DNA from: Ignavibacteriota bacterium
GTDB lineage: Bacteria; Bacteroidota; Ignavibacteria; UBA10030; UBA6906
DNA: 42,498 nt
NCBI GenBank assembly: GCA_003158475.1
Contig: PMJR01000094.1
Location: forward strand, 37,529 to 80,026
Direction of reading: 5' to 3'
In this document: positions 31,820-40,719 of the stretch, one piece after another
How the letters are laid out: each line of letters begins with the position of its first letter
Numbering within the stretch: the stretch's first letter is position 1
Translations under genes and position numbers: made by a program
Notes under the pieces: generated by a model
What the model saw: only the letters and a program-made list of their open reading frames with translations
The model's database searches: none
What the model was told of the DNA's origin: nothing

Positions 31820-33796
31820 ATGACACTCAATGCACTCCTGTTTGCGCTCGTCTTTGTTGCCGCCCTCGCATTCTTCGCGCGCAATGCTGTTCGGCTCATC
31901 GGTTACCTGCGCATCGGCAAGAAAGAAGACCGCTTCGCCGGAGCCGGCCCGAGGCTGCGGCGGGTTCTCACAGTCGCCTTCGGCCAGTCAAAGCTGCTCC
32001 GTGAGCCCTTCGCGGGACTTCTGCATCTCCTGATCTTCTGGGGATTCGTCGTCCTCCTCTCCGCCGTTCTCGAATCGGTGGGAGAGGGACTCTTCCCCGG
32101 ATTCTCATTTTCATTCCTGGGACCGCTGTATCCTCCTCTTCTCTTTCTCGTTGACCTTTTCGGCGCGCTCGTCATCATATCAGTTGTGGTGTCGATCGTC
32201 CGTCGCCTGTTTGCCCCGCCGGCGCGGCTGCGCGTCACCGGGCACGCGAAGTGGGACGCGATACTCATACTCTCTCTCATTTTGATTGTCATGCTCACGA
32301 TGTTCGGCCAGAACGCCGAGCGCATTGCGACGGGCGTTCCGGGCGACGCGCGTTTCATTGCCGTGCAGCTTTCGGGTCTCTTCCCGCGCGAGAGCGCTCA
32401 CGCATGGTTCCTCGCCTTCTTCTGGGGTCACATGGTTGCCGTGCTGGGCTTCCTCAATTACCTCCCCTACTCCAAGCACCTTCACGTCCTCACTTCGATC
32501 CCCAACGTTTATTTCTCCTCCCTGGCGGCGAAGGGCGCGCTTGCCCCCATCAACCTTGCCGACGAGACGCTCACAAAGTACGGCGCGACGGACATTGAAG
32601 ACCTCACCTGGAAACAGCTTCTGAACGGCTTCACATGTACGGAGTGCGGACGTTGCACATCCGTCTGTCCGGCAAACGCGACGGGGAAGCTCCTCAATCC
32701 GAAGAAGATCATGGTGGATCTTCGGGCGCGGACGATGGAGAAAGCACCGGCCGTGGCTTCCGCCGCCTCTGCGTCCGGGGGAGATGCATCGGCTCTCCTG
32801 GGCCACCAGTTACTTGACAATTTCATCACCGAGCAGGAGCTCTGGGCCTGTACCACATGCATGGCCTGCGTGCAGGAGTGTCCTGTCATGATCGAGCACG
32901 TCGACACCATCGTCGACCTCCGGCGGGGCCTGGTTTTGAACGAATCGCGGTTCCCCGACGAACTGAAGACCACATTTGCGAACCTGGAGAGGAACTTCAC
33001 GCCGTGGGGATTCGGCCATGCCGCGCGCGCCGACTGGGCGGAAGGGATGGATATCCCCCGTCTGGCCGACACCGGGAAAGCTGACCTCCTCTTCTGGGTC
33101 GGCTGCGCAGGCTCATACGACGCGCGGTACAGGAAAGTGACGCAGGCGTTTGCGCGACTGATGCAGAAGGCGGGTGTGAATTTTGCCATCCTCGGAGCCG
33201 AAGAAAAGTGCAACGGCGATGCCCCCCGCAGGATGGGGAATGAATACCTCGCGCAGTCGCTCATCACGGAGAACGTGGCCACGCTCAACAGGTACGGGGT
33301 GAAGAAAATCGTCGTCACCTGTCCCCACTGCATGCAGTCGCTCGGGAAGGAGTACCGCCAGTTCGGCGGTGAGTACGAGGTCGTCCACCACACGACGTTC
33401 ATACAGGAGCTTCTGGATTCCGGGAAACTGAACATCCCCTCACGCGGCGCGGCCACGATGACGTTCCACGACCCCTGCTACCTTGGCCGCTACAACGACG
33501 TGTACGACGCCCCGCGCGACATACTGGACAGCCTGGGGACGCGCGTTGAGATCAAACGGAACAGGGACAGGAGCTTCTGCTGCGGGGCGGGAGGGGGGCG
33601 CATGTGGATGGAGGAGAAGGAGGGGAAGCGCGTGAACGTCGAACGGACGGAGGAAGCTCTTGCCACGGGGGCGGGCGTTATCGGAACCGGGTGTCCGTTC
33701 TGCATGACGATGCTGACGGACGGTGTCAAGGAAAAGGATCCCTCCGGCGCGACTGCCGTCAAAGACATTGCCGAGCTTGTTCTCGAATCTCTCTGA
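31820..33796 (+). CDS. Membrane heme/FeS oxidoreductase with CCG domains, ETF:menaquinone oxidoreductase-like
   Basis: The 658-residue protein has an N-terminal membrane domain (about 1-240, five to six segments) similar to the NarI-type heme-b subunit, with His residues in LLHLLIFWGF and FWGHMVAV as candidate heme ligands. Two 4Fe-4S motifs follow: CTECGRCTSVCP (C273-C283) and CTTCMACVQECP (C344-C354). Two cysteine-rich CCG domains come next. The second is canonical (DPCYLGRY, SFCCGAGGGRMW, GCPFCMTML); the first reads VGCAGSYD, EEKCNGDA, CPHCMQSL, so Asn replaces the second Cys. This layout matches membrane-bound HdrD/GlpC-like proteins, including the ETF:menaquinone oxidoreductase that passes electrons from fatty or aromatic acyl-CoA oxidation to quinone. 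No etfAB or acyl-CoA dehydrogenase gene is in the window, so the donor is inferred. GAAGGA stands before the ATG. Confidence 0.88.
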   Translation: MTLNALLFALVFVAALAFFARNAVRLIGYLRIGKKEDRFAGAGPRLRRVLTVAFGQSKLLREPFAGLLHLLIFWGFVVLLSAVLESVGEGLFPGFSFSFLGPLYPPLLFLVDLFGALVIISVVVSIVRRLFAPPARLRVTGHAKWDAILILSLILIVMLTMFGQNAERIATGVPGDARFIAVQLSGLFPRESAHAWFLAFFWGHMVAVLGFLNYLPYSKHLHVLTSIPNVYFSSLAAKGALAPINLADETLTKYGATDIEDLTWKQLLNGFTCTECGRCTSVCPANATGKLLNPKKIMVDLRARTMEKAPAVASAASASGGDASALLGHQLLDNFITEQELWACTTCMACVQECPVMIEHVDTIVDLRRGLVLNESRFPDELKTTFANLERNFTPWGFGHAARADWAEGMDIPRLADTGKADLLFWVGCAGSYDARYRKVTQAFARLMQKAGVNFAILGAEEKCNGDAPRRMGNEYLAQSLITENVATLNRYGVKKIVVTCPHCMQSLGKEYRQFGGEYEVVHHTTFIQELLDSGKLNIPSRGAATMTFHDPCYLGRYNDVYDAPRDILDSLGTRVEIKRNRDRSFCCGAGGGRMWMEEKEGKRVNVERTEEALATGAGVIGTGCPFCMTMLTDGVKEKDPSGATAVKDIAELVLESL

Positions 33797-33832
33797 GTCG
33801 AATAGTTTCTCACTAAAGAAAGCGAGTTCTCT

Positions 33833-35461
33833 GTGGCACTTCCGATATTCAAGAAAGTCACCGCCTGGGTAAAATCCATCATCACCCCGCCCCCGCTTCC
33901 CACGATTGTGCCGACCAAGCCGGGTCAATCCGGTAACGCCCGTCTGGGGCAGCCCCCGGCCGGGCGACAGGGCCAGCCGCCCCCGGTAAGGCAGGGGCAG
34001 CAGACGCGCGAACGGGACCACCGTCGCCGTGGAGGCGTTCCCCCCCGTGAACCGCAGGCCCGCGCGCCGCGCCCCCCCCGGACCCCGCGTCAGGCCCCCG
34101 CGCCGGCTCCCGAAAGCCCGCCGCAGCGCCGCTGGGATCCTTCGGAGTTCAGTGTCCCGCCGGAGGAAGGGAAGCTCCGGTTCCATGATCTCGATCTCTC
34201 GCCGGAGGTCATGCGAGCGATCCATGAGCTGGGATTTCATTACTGCACGCCGATTCAGGCGGGCATACTCACCAAGACGCTCGCGGGGTTGGATGCGACC
34301 GGTCGCGCGCAGACGGGGACAGGAAAAACCGCAGCCTTCCTGATCACCATACTTACGCAGTTCGGCCGGAAGCCTTTCGCCGAGCCGCGGAAAAAAGGGA
34401 CGCCGCGCGCGCTCATACTCGCCCCGACGCGCGAGCTTGTCCTGCAGATCGAGAAAGACGCGAAGGGTCTGGGTAAATACACGCGCACAAAGACGATGGC
34501 GGTGTTCGGCGGGATGGACTACGTGAAGCAGAAGAGAATGCTCACGGAAGGATCGATCGATATCGTCGCGGCGACCCCGGGCAGGCTGCTCGACTACAAG
34601 CGGAAGGGGGATATTGATCTGAGCCAGGTGGAGATTCTCGTCATTGACGAAGCGGACCGGATGCTCGACATGGGGTTCATCCCGGATGTCCGGCGGATCA
34701 TCGAAAGCACCATGCCGAAAGGAAAGAGGCAGACGATGTTCTTCAGCGCCACGCTCACCCCGGAGGTGAACCGCCTGGCCGCTTCATGGACGAAGGACGC
34801 AGTCCACATCGACGTCACGCCGCCACAGGAGATGACGCTTGCCGCAATCGACCAGGTTGTGTATATCACAACCAACGCCGAGAAGTTCACGCTCCTCTAT
34901 AACGTGATCACACAGTTCAATCTCGATCGTGTCATGGTCTTTGCCAACAGGCGGGATGAGACGCAGACTCTCAAGGACCGCTTTGCGGCGCATGGCATAA
35001 GCTGCGGACTCCTCTCGGGAGACGTCTCCCAGGAACAGCGGGTGAAGACGCTGGAGGCGTTCCGCGAAGGGAAACTCAAAGTTCTCGTCGCGACTGATGT
35101 CGCAGCGCGCGGCCTGCATATCGAGGGGGTCAGTCACGTCGTCAATTACATGCTCCCGATGGACCCGCAGGACTACGTCCACCGTATCGGCCGGACCGGC
35201 CGCGCGGGCGCAACGGGCACATCAGTCAGCTTTGCCACCGAGACTGAAGCATACGAAATACCTGCCATCGAGGCATTTATCGGCAGGTCTCTTCGCGCGA
35301 TCACGCCCGAGCCCGCTCTCCTTGCCGCCCCGCCCACGCCGTCGGCGATGCCGGTTCGTGAACACAGGAGACCTCCCCAGCGGAGCGGCCGCCCTCAGTC
35401 CGGGCGTCCACGTAACCGTGGACCCCGCAGAGGCGGCCCCGGCGGTCGGCGCCCGGGGTGA
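33833..35461 (+). CDS. rhlB: DEAD-box RNA helicase, RhlB-like, with disordered ends
   Basis: The 542-residue helicase unwinds RNA in the cytosol and probably acts in mRNA decay or ribosome assembly. The core (about 110-480) shows CTPIQ (Q motif), AQTGTGKT (Walker A), APTREL, TPGRLL, the DEAD motif in VIDEADRMLDMGF, SAT, GLLSGDVSQEQR, VATDVAARGLHI and HRIGRTGRAG. The order and wording, for example GLHI rather than GLDI, resemble E. coli RhlB. The first 105 residues are rich in Pro, Arg and Gln, and the last 60 are rich in Arg, Gly and Pro (RGGPGG type), probably RNA-binding disordered tails. The start is GTG 33833. It follows the FeS oxidoreductase gene by 36 bases. Confidence 0.93.
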   Translation: MALPIFKKVTAWVKSIITPPPLPTIVPTKPGQSGNARLGQPPAGRQGQPPPVRQGQQTRERDHRRRGGVPPREPQARAPRPPRTPRQAPAPAPESPPQRRWDPSEFSVPPEEGKLRFHDLDLSPEVMRAIHELGFHYCTPIQAGILTKTLAGLDATGRAQTGTGKTAAFLITILTQFGRKPFAEPRKKGTPRALILAPTRELVLQIEKDAKGLGKYTRTKTMAVFGGMDYVKQKRMLTEGSIDIVAATPGRLLDYKRKGDIDLSQVEILVIDEADRMLDMGFIPDVRRIIESTMPKGKRQTMFFSATLTPEVNRLAASWTKDAVHIDVTPPQEMTLAAIDQVVYITTNAEKFTLLYNVITQFNLDRVMVFANRRDETQTLKDRFAAHGISCGLLSGDVSQEQRVKTLEAFREGKLKVLVATDVAARGLHIEGVSHVVNYMLPMDPQDYVHRIGRTGRAGATGTSVSFATETEAYEIPAIEAFIGRSLRAITPEPALLAAPPTPSAMPVREHRRPPQRSGRPQSGRPRNRGPRRGGPGGRRPG

Positions 35462-35534
35462 CCGGCCTGCTGTATCACTTCGCGCATCTGATCAGTACAA
35501 TGTACGAAACAGTTCACAGGTTCGGACGGTATAT

Positions 35535-36287
35535 ATGATGAATAGCTGGACGATGCGCCTCATCATTGCAAACGTGGGGCTCTACGTACTGAGTCTCGCG
35601 GCCCCCGGCCTCATGAATGCCATGATGCTGGTTCCGGCGTACGCGCTCCTCCGTCCCTGGACGCTGGTGACGTACATGTTCATGCATGCCAGCCTGAGCC
35701 ACATACTGTTCAATATGCTCGGACTCTTCTTCTTCGGACCCCGCGTAGAGGCTGAGCTCGGCGGCGCGCGCTATCTCTGGCTCTATTTCATCGGCGGGCT
35801 CATGGGGGCGGCCCTTTCATTTGTGTTCACTCCCTTCGTGGCGATCGTCGGGGCCTCGGGGGCCATCTACGGGGTCTTCCTTGCGTTTGCATATTTCTGG
35901 CCCCGGGAGAAAATATTCATCTGGGGGATCTTGCCCGTCGAGGCACGGTGGCTTGTCGTCGGCATGACGGCCCTTTCCCTCTATGGAGGACTGGGGAGCG
36001 AGGGGAACATCGCACACTTTGCGCACCTCGGGGGATTTGTAGGCGCATACATCTATCTCAAGCTCATCGATCCCCGCAGGCACCGCTCCCAGGTGACGGC
36101 CGCTCCTCTGCCTTCTCTCATTTCCAGGAGTGCGGTTGACCGCTGGGCCAGGATCGACAGCGCAAAGCTCCACGAAGTGAACAGGGAGGAACTCGACCGG
36201 ATCCGCATGAAGCTCTCGATGCAGGGGGTCGAAAGCCTGAACCCGCAGGAAATCTCATTCCTGGACCGTTTCAGCGAAGGCCTGTGA
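35535..36287 (+). CDS. Rhomboid-family intramembrane serine protease
   Basis: The 250-residue protein has six membrane segments and the rhomboid signatures: HASLSHILFNM (51-61) for the oxyanion His56 and Asn60, GASGAIYG (107-113) with the catalytic Ser109, and the HxxHLGGFVGAY pair with His164 as the likely general base. A cytosolic tail (about 190-250) with LDRIRMKLSMQGVESLNPQEISFLDRF resembles the C-terminal domain found on Bacteroidota rhomboids. Such enzymes cut membrane proteins within or near transmembrane helices. The ATG at 35535 (or 35538) is chosen because upstream codons in that frame, inside the helicase gene, do not look like rhomboid sequence. It lies 73 bases after the helicase stop and 51 before the M16 pair. 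Confidence 0.92.
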   Translation: MMNSWTMRLIIANVGLYVLSLAAPGLMNAMMLVPAYALLRPWTLVTYMFMHASLSHILFNMLGLFFFGPRVEAELGGARYLWLYFIGGLMGAALSFVFTPFVAIVGASGAIYGVFLAFAYFWPREKIFIWGILPVEARWLVVGMTALSLYGGLGSEGNIAHFAHLGGFVGAYIYLKLIDPRRHRSQVTAAPLPSLISRSAVDRWARIDSAKLHEVNREELDRIRMKLSMQGVESLNPQEISFLDRFSEGL

Positions 36288-36338
36288 TCGTCACAGTATC
36301 ACCCGTGATCCACCACCGAGCACAACTGGAGACACTCT

Positions 36339-37667
36339 ATGAAACCGATCGCCGCAGGCCTTTGCCTGCTTCTTCTTGCCGGGAGTTCCGCAATGGCTGA
36401 GACGATACTTCCGTACAAAGTCCACACAACGGTCCTTCCGAACGGACTGAAAGTAATAACGATCCCGATGGAATCTCCGGGGCTCGTCGCCTACTACTCG
36501 GTCGTCAGGACCGGCAGCAGGGACGAGGTGGAGTCCGGCAAGTCGGGGTTCGCCCATTTCTTCGAGCACATGATGTTTCGCGGAACGAAGAAGTACCCCG
36601 GCCCGGTCTATGACAGCGTCGTGACCTCGATCGGGGCGAGCGCCAACGCATTCACGTCGGACGACATCACCGCCTACCACCTGAATTTCGCAGTGGAAGA
36701 CCTGGAGAAGGTCATCGAGGTGGAGAGCGACAGGTTCCAGAACCTCCATTACGATCTCCCCGCGTTTCAGACCGAGTCAGGTGCCATCTACGGAGAATAC
36801 AGGAAGGGCGTGACAAATCCATTTGAGGTGCTCGACGAGAAAGTGCGCGACCTCGCATTCGATGTCCACACCTACAAGCATACGACGATCGGGTTCGAAC
36901 GGGACATCAAGGCCATGCCCGAAGCCTACGACTACAGCCTGGACTTCTTCAAACGGTTCTACCGCCCCGAAAACGTCGTCCTCCTTATCGTGGGGGACAT
37001 CAAGCCGGACGCCGTCCTCAAACTCGTCAAAAAGTACTACAGCGGCTGGCAGAAGGGATACGAGCCGTCCAGCGTTCAACAGGAGCCGCCGCAGAAAGCG
37101 GAACGGGCGGGCACAGTCGCGTATCCCGGGAAAACCCTCCCGATACTCGACATGGCATTCAAGGGGGATGCGTTCGATCCCGCCAATGCCGATTTCGTGG
37201 CGGCCACCGTTCTCGGTGATCTGGCGTTCGGAGAAACGAGCGACATCTACAAGAAACTCTACATACAGGAGCAGCGGGTTGACGCGCTGCAGGCCAGCAT
37301 ACCCCTGCAGCGCGACATGCCCCTCTTCGAAATCGTCGCCCGGATTAAAAAGGATGAGGACATCCCTCTCATCCAGGATGAAATCCTGAAAACCATCGCG
37401 TCATTCCAGGCAACGCCGGTGGATGCGCAGAGGCTTGCCGGAGTGAAAAAAAGAGGGCGGTATGAATTCCTGATGAACCTCGACACGCCGGACAAGGTGG
37501 CGGGCCGCCTGGCCTATTTCGTGGCGAACACCGGAGGCATCGACGCGGTGGACGCGTATTACACCGCTCTTGCGAAAGTGACCCCGGAGGACATCATGAA
37601 CGCCGCGAAGAAATACTTCGTTCCCGAACGGCGGACCATTGTGGTCCTGAAAGGAGCGGCGAAATGA
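36339..37667 (+). CDS. Zinc peptidase, M16 family, catalytic subunit
   Basis: The 442-residue protein begins with a signal peptide (MKPIAAGLCLLLLAGSSAMAE), so it acts in the periplasm or outside. The inverted zinc motif HFFEH (73-77, HxxEH) is followed by Glu153 in GAIYGEYR as the third ligand, which makes it the active partner of a heterodimeric M16B peptidase of the processing-peptidase type. A C-terminal M16 domain (about 190-440) completes the clam-shell half. CTGGAGA gives a moderate ribosome site. It overlaps the next gene by ATGA, so the two subunits are translated together. Confidence 0.93.
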   Translation: MKPIAAGLCLLLLAGSSAMAETILPYKVHTTVLPNGLKVITIPMESPGLVAYYSVVRTGSRDEVESGKSGFAHFFEHMMFRGTKKYPGPVYDSVVTSIGASANAFTSDDITAYHLNFAVEDLEKVIEVESDRFQNLHYDLPAFQTESGAIYGEYRKGVTNPFEVLDEKVRDLAFDVHTYKHTTIGFERDIKAMPEAYDYSLDFFKRFYRPENVVLLIVGDIKPDAVLKLVKKYYSGWQKGYEPSSVQQEPPQKAERAGTVAYPGKTLPILDMAFKGDAFDPANADFVAATVLGDLAFGETSDIYKKLYIQEQRVDALQASIPLQRDMPLFEIVARIKKDEDIPLIQDEILKTIASFQATPVDAQRLAGVKKRGRYEFLMNLDTPDKVAGRLAYFVANTGGIDAVDAYYTALAKVTPEDIMNAAKKYFVPERRTIVVLKGAAK

Positions 37668-39169
37668 ACACCCTTACCCTCACCGCAGCCCTCGTGTGTT
37701 CCGCCCTTTGTTCCATGACAATCGGAGAAGCGAGCGTGAAGACCGAAAACGTCGTTGTCGTCCCGGTGAAGAACGACCCGACAGTCTGCTTCCGGATCTG
37801 GTTCAAGGTCGGATCACAGAACGATCCCGGGGGGAAGGAAGGTCTGGCGTCGATCACCGCGGCAATGCTTACGGACGGATCGACGCTCAGGAACAGCTAC
37901 GAACAGATCCTGGAAAAACTGTATCCACTGGCCGCAGCGTACGACGCGACAGTGTCGGCCGAAATGACCGTCATCTACGGGCGCGTCCATAAGGACAACC
38001 TCGGCGAGTACTATCCGCTGTTTCTCGACGCCATGACGGCGCCGGCGTTCTCGCAGCAGGATCTCGATCGGATCAAGAGTCAGACGCTGAACTATCTGGA
38101 AAACACGCTCCGCTACTCGAGCGATGAAGAGCTCGGGAAAGCGGTCCTGTACAATGCGATCTTCGCCGGCACGCCGTACGGGCACATCGCCTCCGGCCTT
38201 GTCTCGAGCGTGAAGAGCATCACGCTCGACGATGTCCGCAGCTTCTACAAGATCTATTTCACGAGAGACAATCTCGTGGTAGGCCTCGGGGGAGGCTACG
38301 ACGCGACGCTTCTTTCCCGCCTGGAAAAGGACCTGGGCAAGCTTCCCGCCGGGAAGCCCCGCCCCATTGATCCGCCCGTGCCGGCGGGCCTCCGGGGATT
38401 CAAGGCGACGATTGTCGAGAAGGATGCGCCCGCCACCGCGATAAGCATGGGGGTCCCGATCGACATCCTCCGCGGGAGCAAGGACTGGTACGCGCTGGCG
38501 ATCGCGAACTCATGGCTGGGGGAACACAGAAACTCGAGCAGCCATCTGTACCAGGTCATACGCGAGGCGAGGGGTCTGAACTACGGCGACTACTCGTATA
38601 TCGAGAACTTCCCGGAAGCGGGGAGACGCACCGTCCCGCCGCAGAACGTGTGCCGGCGCCAGCAGATATTCGAGATGTGGATCAGGCCCGTCCCGCCGGA
38701 CGCCGGGCACTTTGCACTTCGCGCGGCGCTCCGGGAGTACAGGCACCTCGTGGAGAACGGTCTGACGAAAGAGCAGTTCTCACTCACACGGAAATTCCTG
38801 AAGAAGTATATCCTCAACTATGCCCCCACAACGATGGCGCGCCTCGGCTATGCGATCGACGACAGTTTTTACGGGATTCCCGGGAGCCATCTTGCGCAGT
38901 TCCGCGCGATGGCGGGGACGCTGACACTCGCGGACGTCAACAAAGCGATCAAGAAGCACCTGCACTACGGCTCAATGGAAATTGTAGTCGTGGCAAAGGA
39001 TGCAAAAGGGTTTCACGACGAGCTTGCGGGCGACCTGCCGAGCCCGATAACGTACGGGACAAAGAAACCGGAGGTTGTTCAAAACGAAGACAAGGAGATC
39101 GCGGTCTTCCCGGTAAAGCTTTCCCCGGAAGATATCACGGTCGTCCCGGTCACGGAGATTTTCAGGTAG
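37664..39169 (+). CDS. M16-family peptidase partner subunit without zinc motif
   Basis: The 501-residue protein has a signal peptide (MNTLTLTAALVCSALCSMTIG) and the M16 fold. At the place of HxxEH it reads GKEGLASITAAMLTDG, so the zinc ligands are gone (ASITA at 62-66). The R/Y pair that helps substrate binding in this type is kept in REARGLNYGDYSYIE. Inactive partners of M16B heterodimers look like this, and the gene follows the active one with an ATGA overlap. A Cys/Arg-rich stretch (VPPQNVCRRQQIFEM) and a C-terminal tail (about 460-501) are extra. Its stop overlaps that of the convergent amino acid permease gene by eight bases, leaving no room for a terminator. Confidence 0.92.
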   Translation: MNTLTLTAALVCSALCSMTIGEASVKTENVVVVPVKNDPTVCFRIWFKVGSQNDPGGKEGLASITAAMLTDGSTLRNSYEQILEKLYPLAAAYDATVSAEMTVIYGRVHKDNLGEYYPLFLDAMTAPAFSQQDLDRIKSQTLNYLENTLRYSSDEELGKAVLYNAIFAGTPYGHIASGLVSSVKSITLDDVRSFYKIYFTRDNLVVGLGGGYDATLLSRLEKDLGKLPAGKPRPIDPPVPAGLRGFKATIVEKDAPATAISMGVPIDILRGSKDWYALAIANSWLGEHRNSSSHLYQVIREARGLNYGDYSYIENFPEAGRRTVPPQNVCRRQQIFEMWIRPVPPDAGHFALRAALREYRHLVENGLTKEQFSLTRKFLKKYILNYAPTTMARLGYAIDDSFYGIPGSHLAQFRAMAGTLTLADVNKAIKKHLHYGSMEIVVVAKDAKGFHDELAGDLPSPITYGTKKPEVVQNEDKEIAVFPVKLSPEDITVVPVTEIFR

Positions 39170-40547
39170 CGGCCGTCCGCTTCCAGTAGAAATAGAACGG
39201 AAGGCCCGCGAGCAGGAGGAGCAGTCCGACGAGGGAGTCCGACGACTGCTGTATGAGCGTATTGATGACAAACCACGTCGCGACGGCGACGAAGAGTATC
39301 GGCACCACGGGATAACCCGGGACGCGGTAGGCGGGATTGGCGGAAGGGAACTTGTGCCGCATAATGAATATCCCCGCGGCACCGAGAGCGTAGAATATCC
39401 ACGCGGCGAAGATCACGTACGTGAATATCTGATCGTATGTCCCGGTGAGCGTCAGCAGTGATGCCCACGCGGCCTGGACGACGAGCGACCGGGCGGGGGT
39501 GCGGTACTTCGGATGGACCTGCCCCATCTGACTGAAAAACATCCTATCCTTCGCCATGGCGAAGTAGACGCGCGCGGTGGTCATCGACGTCGCATTCACC
39601 GTTCCGAACGTCGATATCATCACCGCCGCCGAGATGATCATCCCCCCGTAACCGGAGAATACCCTCTCCATCATGTCCGCCGCGACCAGCTTCGATTGCG
39701 CCATCTCCCCGATCGGCAGCACGTAGAGATACGCAAGGTTTGTGAGCACGTAGATACAGATCACGGCGATCGTTCCCAGTATCAGTGCCCGGGGTATGTT
39801 CCTTTGCGGATCCTTCACCTCGCCGGCGAGGTACGTCAGGCTGTTCCAACCATCGTACGACCAGAGCGTTGCGACCATGGCGATACCGACTGCGCCGAGG
39901 AGATTCCCCGATGACGGGATCCCCCAGAGGGGGAAGAAATGGCTTGTGCTCCCCTTCCCCGCGGCAAACCCGAGGACGATGATCGCGCCGATTGCCGCGA
40001 CCTTCAAGGATGTAAACACCACCTGAAGCATGCCTCCCCGCTGCACTCCCGTGTAGTTCACTGCTGCCACGGTCACGATGGCGCCGATGGCGACAAGCTT
40101 GACGCCGATATCGGCCAGCGGGGCGATGTCACCGATGAAAGGGATCTTCAGGGCTTCGAGGGCGGGACTCAGGTGGGGGAGGCTGACGAAATATCCGAAA
40201 TAGCGGGCGAACGCAACGGCGATAGCGGCGATGGACCCGGTCTGATACACGATGAACGTGCACCAGCCGTAGAGAAACGCGAGCCAATCGCCGTACAGAA
40301 CGCGGAAGAATACATACTGCCCCCCCGGTTCAGCGATCTCGCTCGCGATTTCCGCATTTGTCAGAGCCCCGGCCAGCGTGAGGAGCCCTGTCAGGACCCA
40401 CACGGCGATCATGATGCCGGGGACCTGCACCACCGCGGCAACCCGCTGGGGCGTCAGGAATATCCCCGATCCTATGACCGAGCCGATGACCACCGCCGCG
40501 GCGGAATACGGGCCGAGCCTGCGCGAGAGTGTCTGTGGCGTCTCCAT
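39162..40547 (-). CDS. Amino acid permease, APC superfamily
   Basis: The 461-residue protein is an inner-membrane transporter with about 12 hydrophobic segments. The first helix has the APC signature VVIGSVIGSGIFLTPQRVA (about 17-35), followed by GALTNAEIASEIAEPGGQYVF (the Glu-rich second loop) and, in the middle, LWSYDGWNSLTYLAGEVKDPQRNIPRAL, which is typical of the LAT/serine-threonine exchanger branch. Substrates are probably neutral amino acids. The ATG at 40547 is used because METPQTLSRRLG leads straight into the first helix; there is no convincing ribosome site. It is the last gene of the minus-strand set starting with ftsH. Confidence 0.9.
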   Translation of the reverse strand: METPQTLSRRLGPYSAAAVVIGSVIGSGIFLTPQRVAAVVQVPGIMIAVWVLTGLLTLAGALTNAEIASEIAEPGGQYVFFRVLYGDWLAFLYGWCTFIVYQTGSIAAIAVAFARYFGYFVSLPHLSPALEALKIPFIGDIAPLADIGVKLVAIGAIVTVAAVNYTGVQRGGMLQVVFTSLKVAAIGAIIVLGFAAGKGSTSHFFPLWGIPSSGNLLGAVGIAMVATLWSYDGWNSLTYLAGEVKDPQRNIPRALILGTIAVICIYVLTNLAYLYVLPIGEMAQSKLVAADMMERVFSGYGGMIISAAVMISTFGTVNATSMTTARVYFAMAKDRMFFSQMGQVHPKYRTPARSLVVQAAWASLLTLTGTYDQIFTYVIFAAWIFYALGAAGIFIMRHKFPSANPAYRVPGYPVVPILFVAVATWFVINTLIQQSSDSLVGLLLLLAGLPFYFYWKRTAAT

Positions 40548-40643
40548 GGTCAGACACCATAAGATTTTTCTCCCTCTCCCGCAACAGCCGGCCCGGAAGA
40601 GCACCCGGAGAAGATCTTCCTCATCTCTGCTTCAGGACCCGGC

Positions 40644-40718
40644 CTATTTGAATTCCCTGCAGTTGTATTCCAGTTCTTTGAGATCGAACTTGGCGGACAA
40701 CGGGTCGCGCCGTGCCAT
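40644..40718 (-). CDS. Possible 24-residue micro-ORF after the DGK1-like gene
   Basis: ATG 40718 lies one base after the TGA of the preceding gene and opens a 24-codon frame: MARRDPLSAK followed by FDLKELEYNCREFK. It ends in TAG and sits 96 bases before the permease ATG. The start position suggests translational re-initiation. The composition (charged, amphipathic, with a Cys) is protein-like, but I recognise no family, and a frame this short can occur by chance. Confidence 0.35.
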   Translation of the reverse strand: MARRDPLSAKFDLKELEYNCREFK

Positions 40719-40719
40719 G

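Noticed and set aside
35097-35534. In-frame extension of the rhomboid gene into the helicase gene
   Set aside because: The codons are a shifted reading of conserved helicase motifs; rhomboid homology begins at the ATG at 35535.
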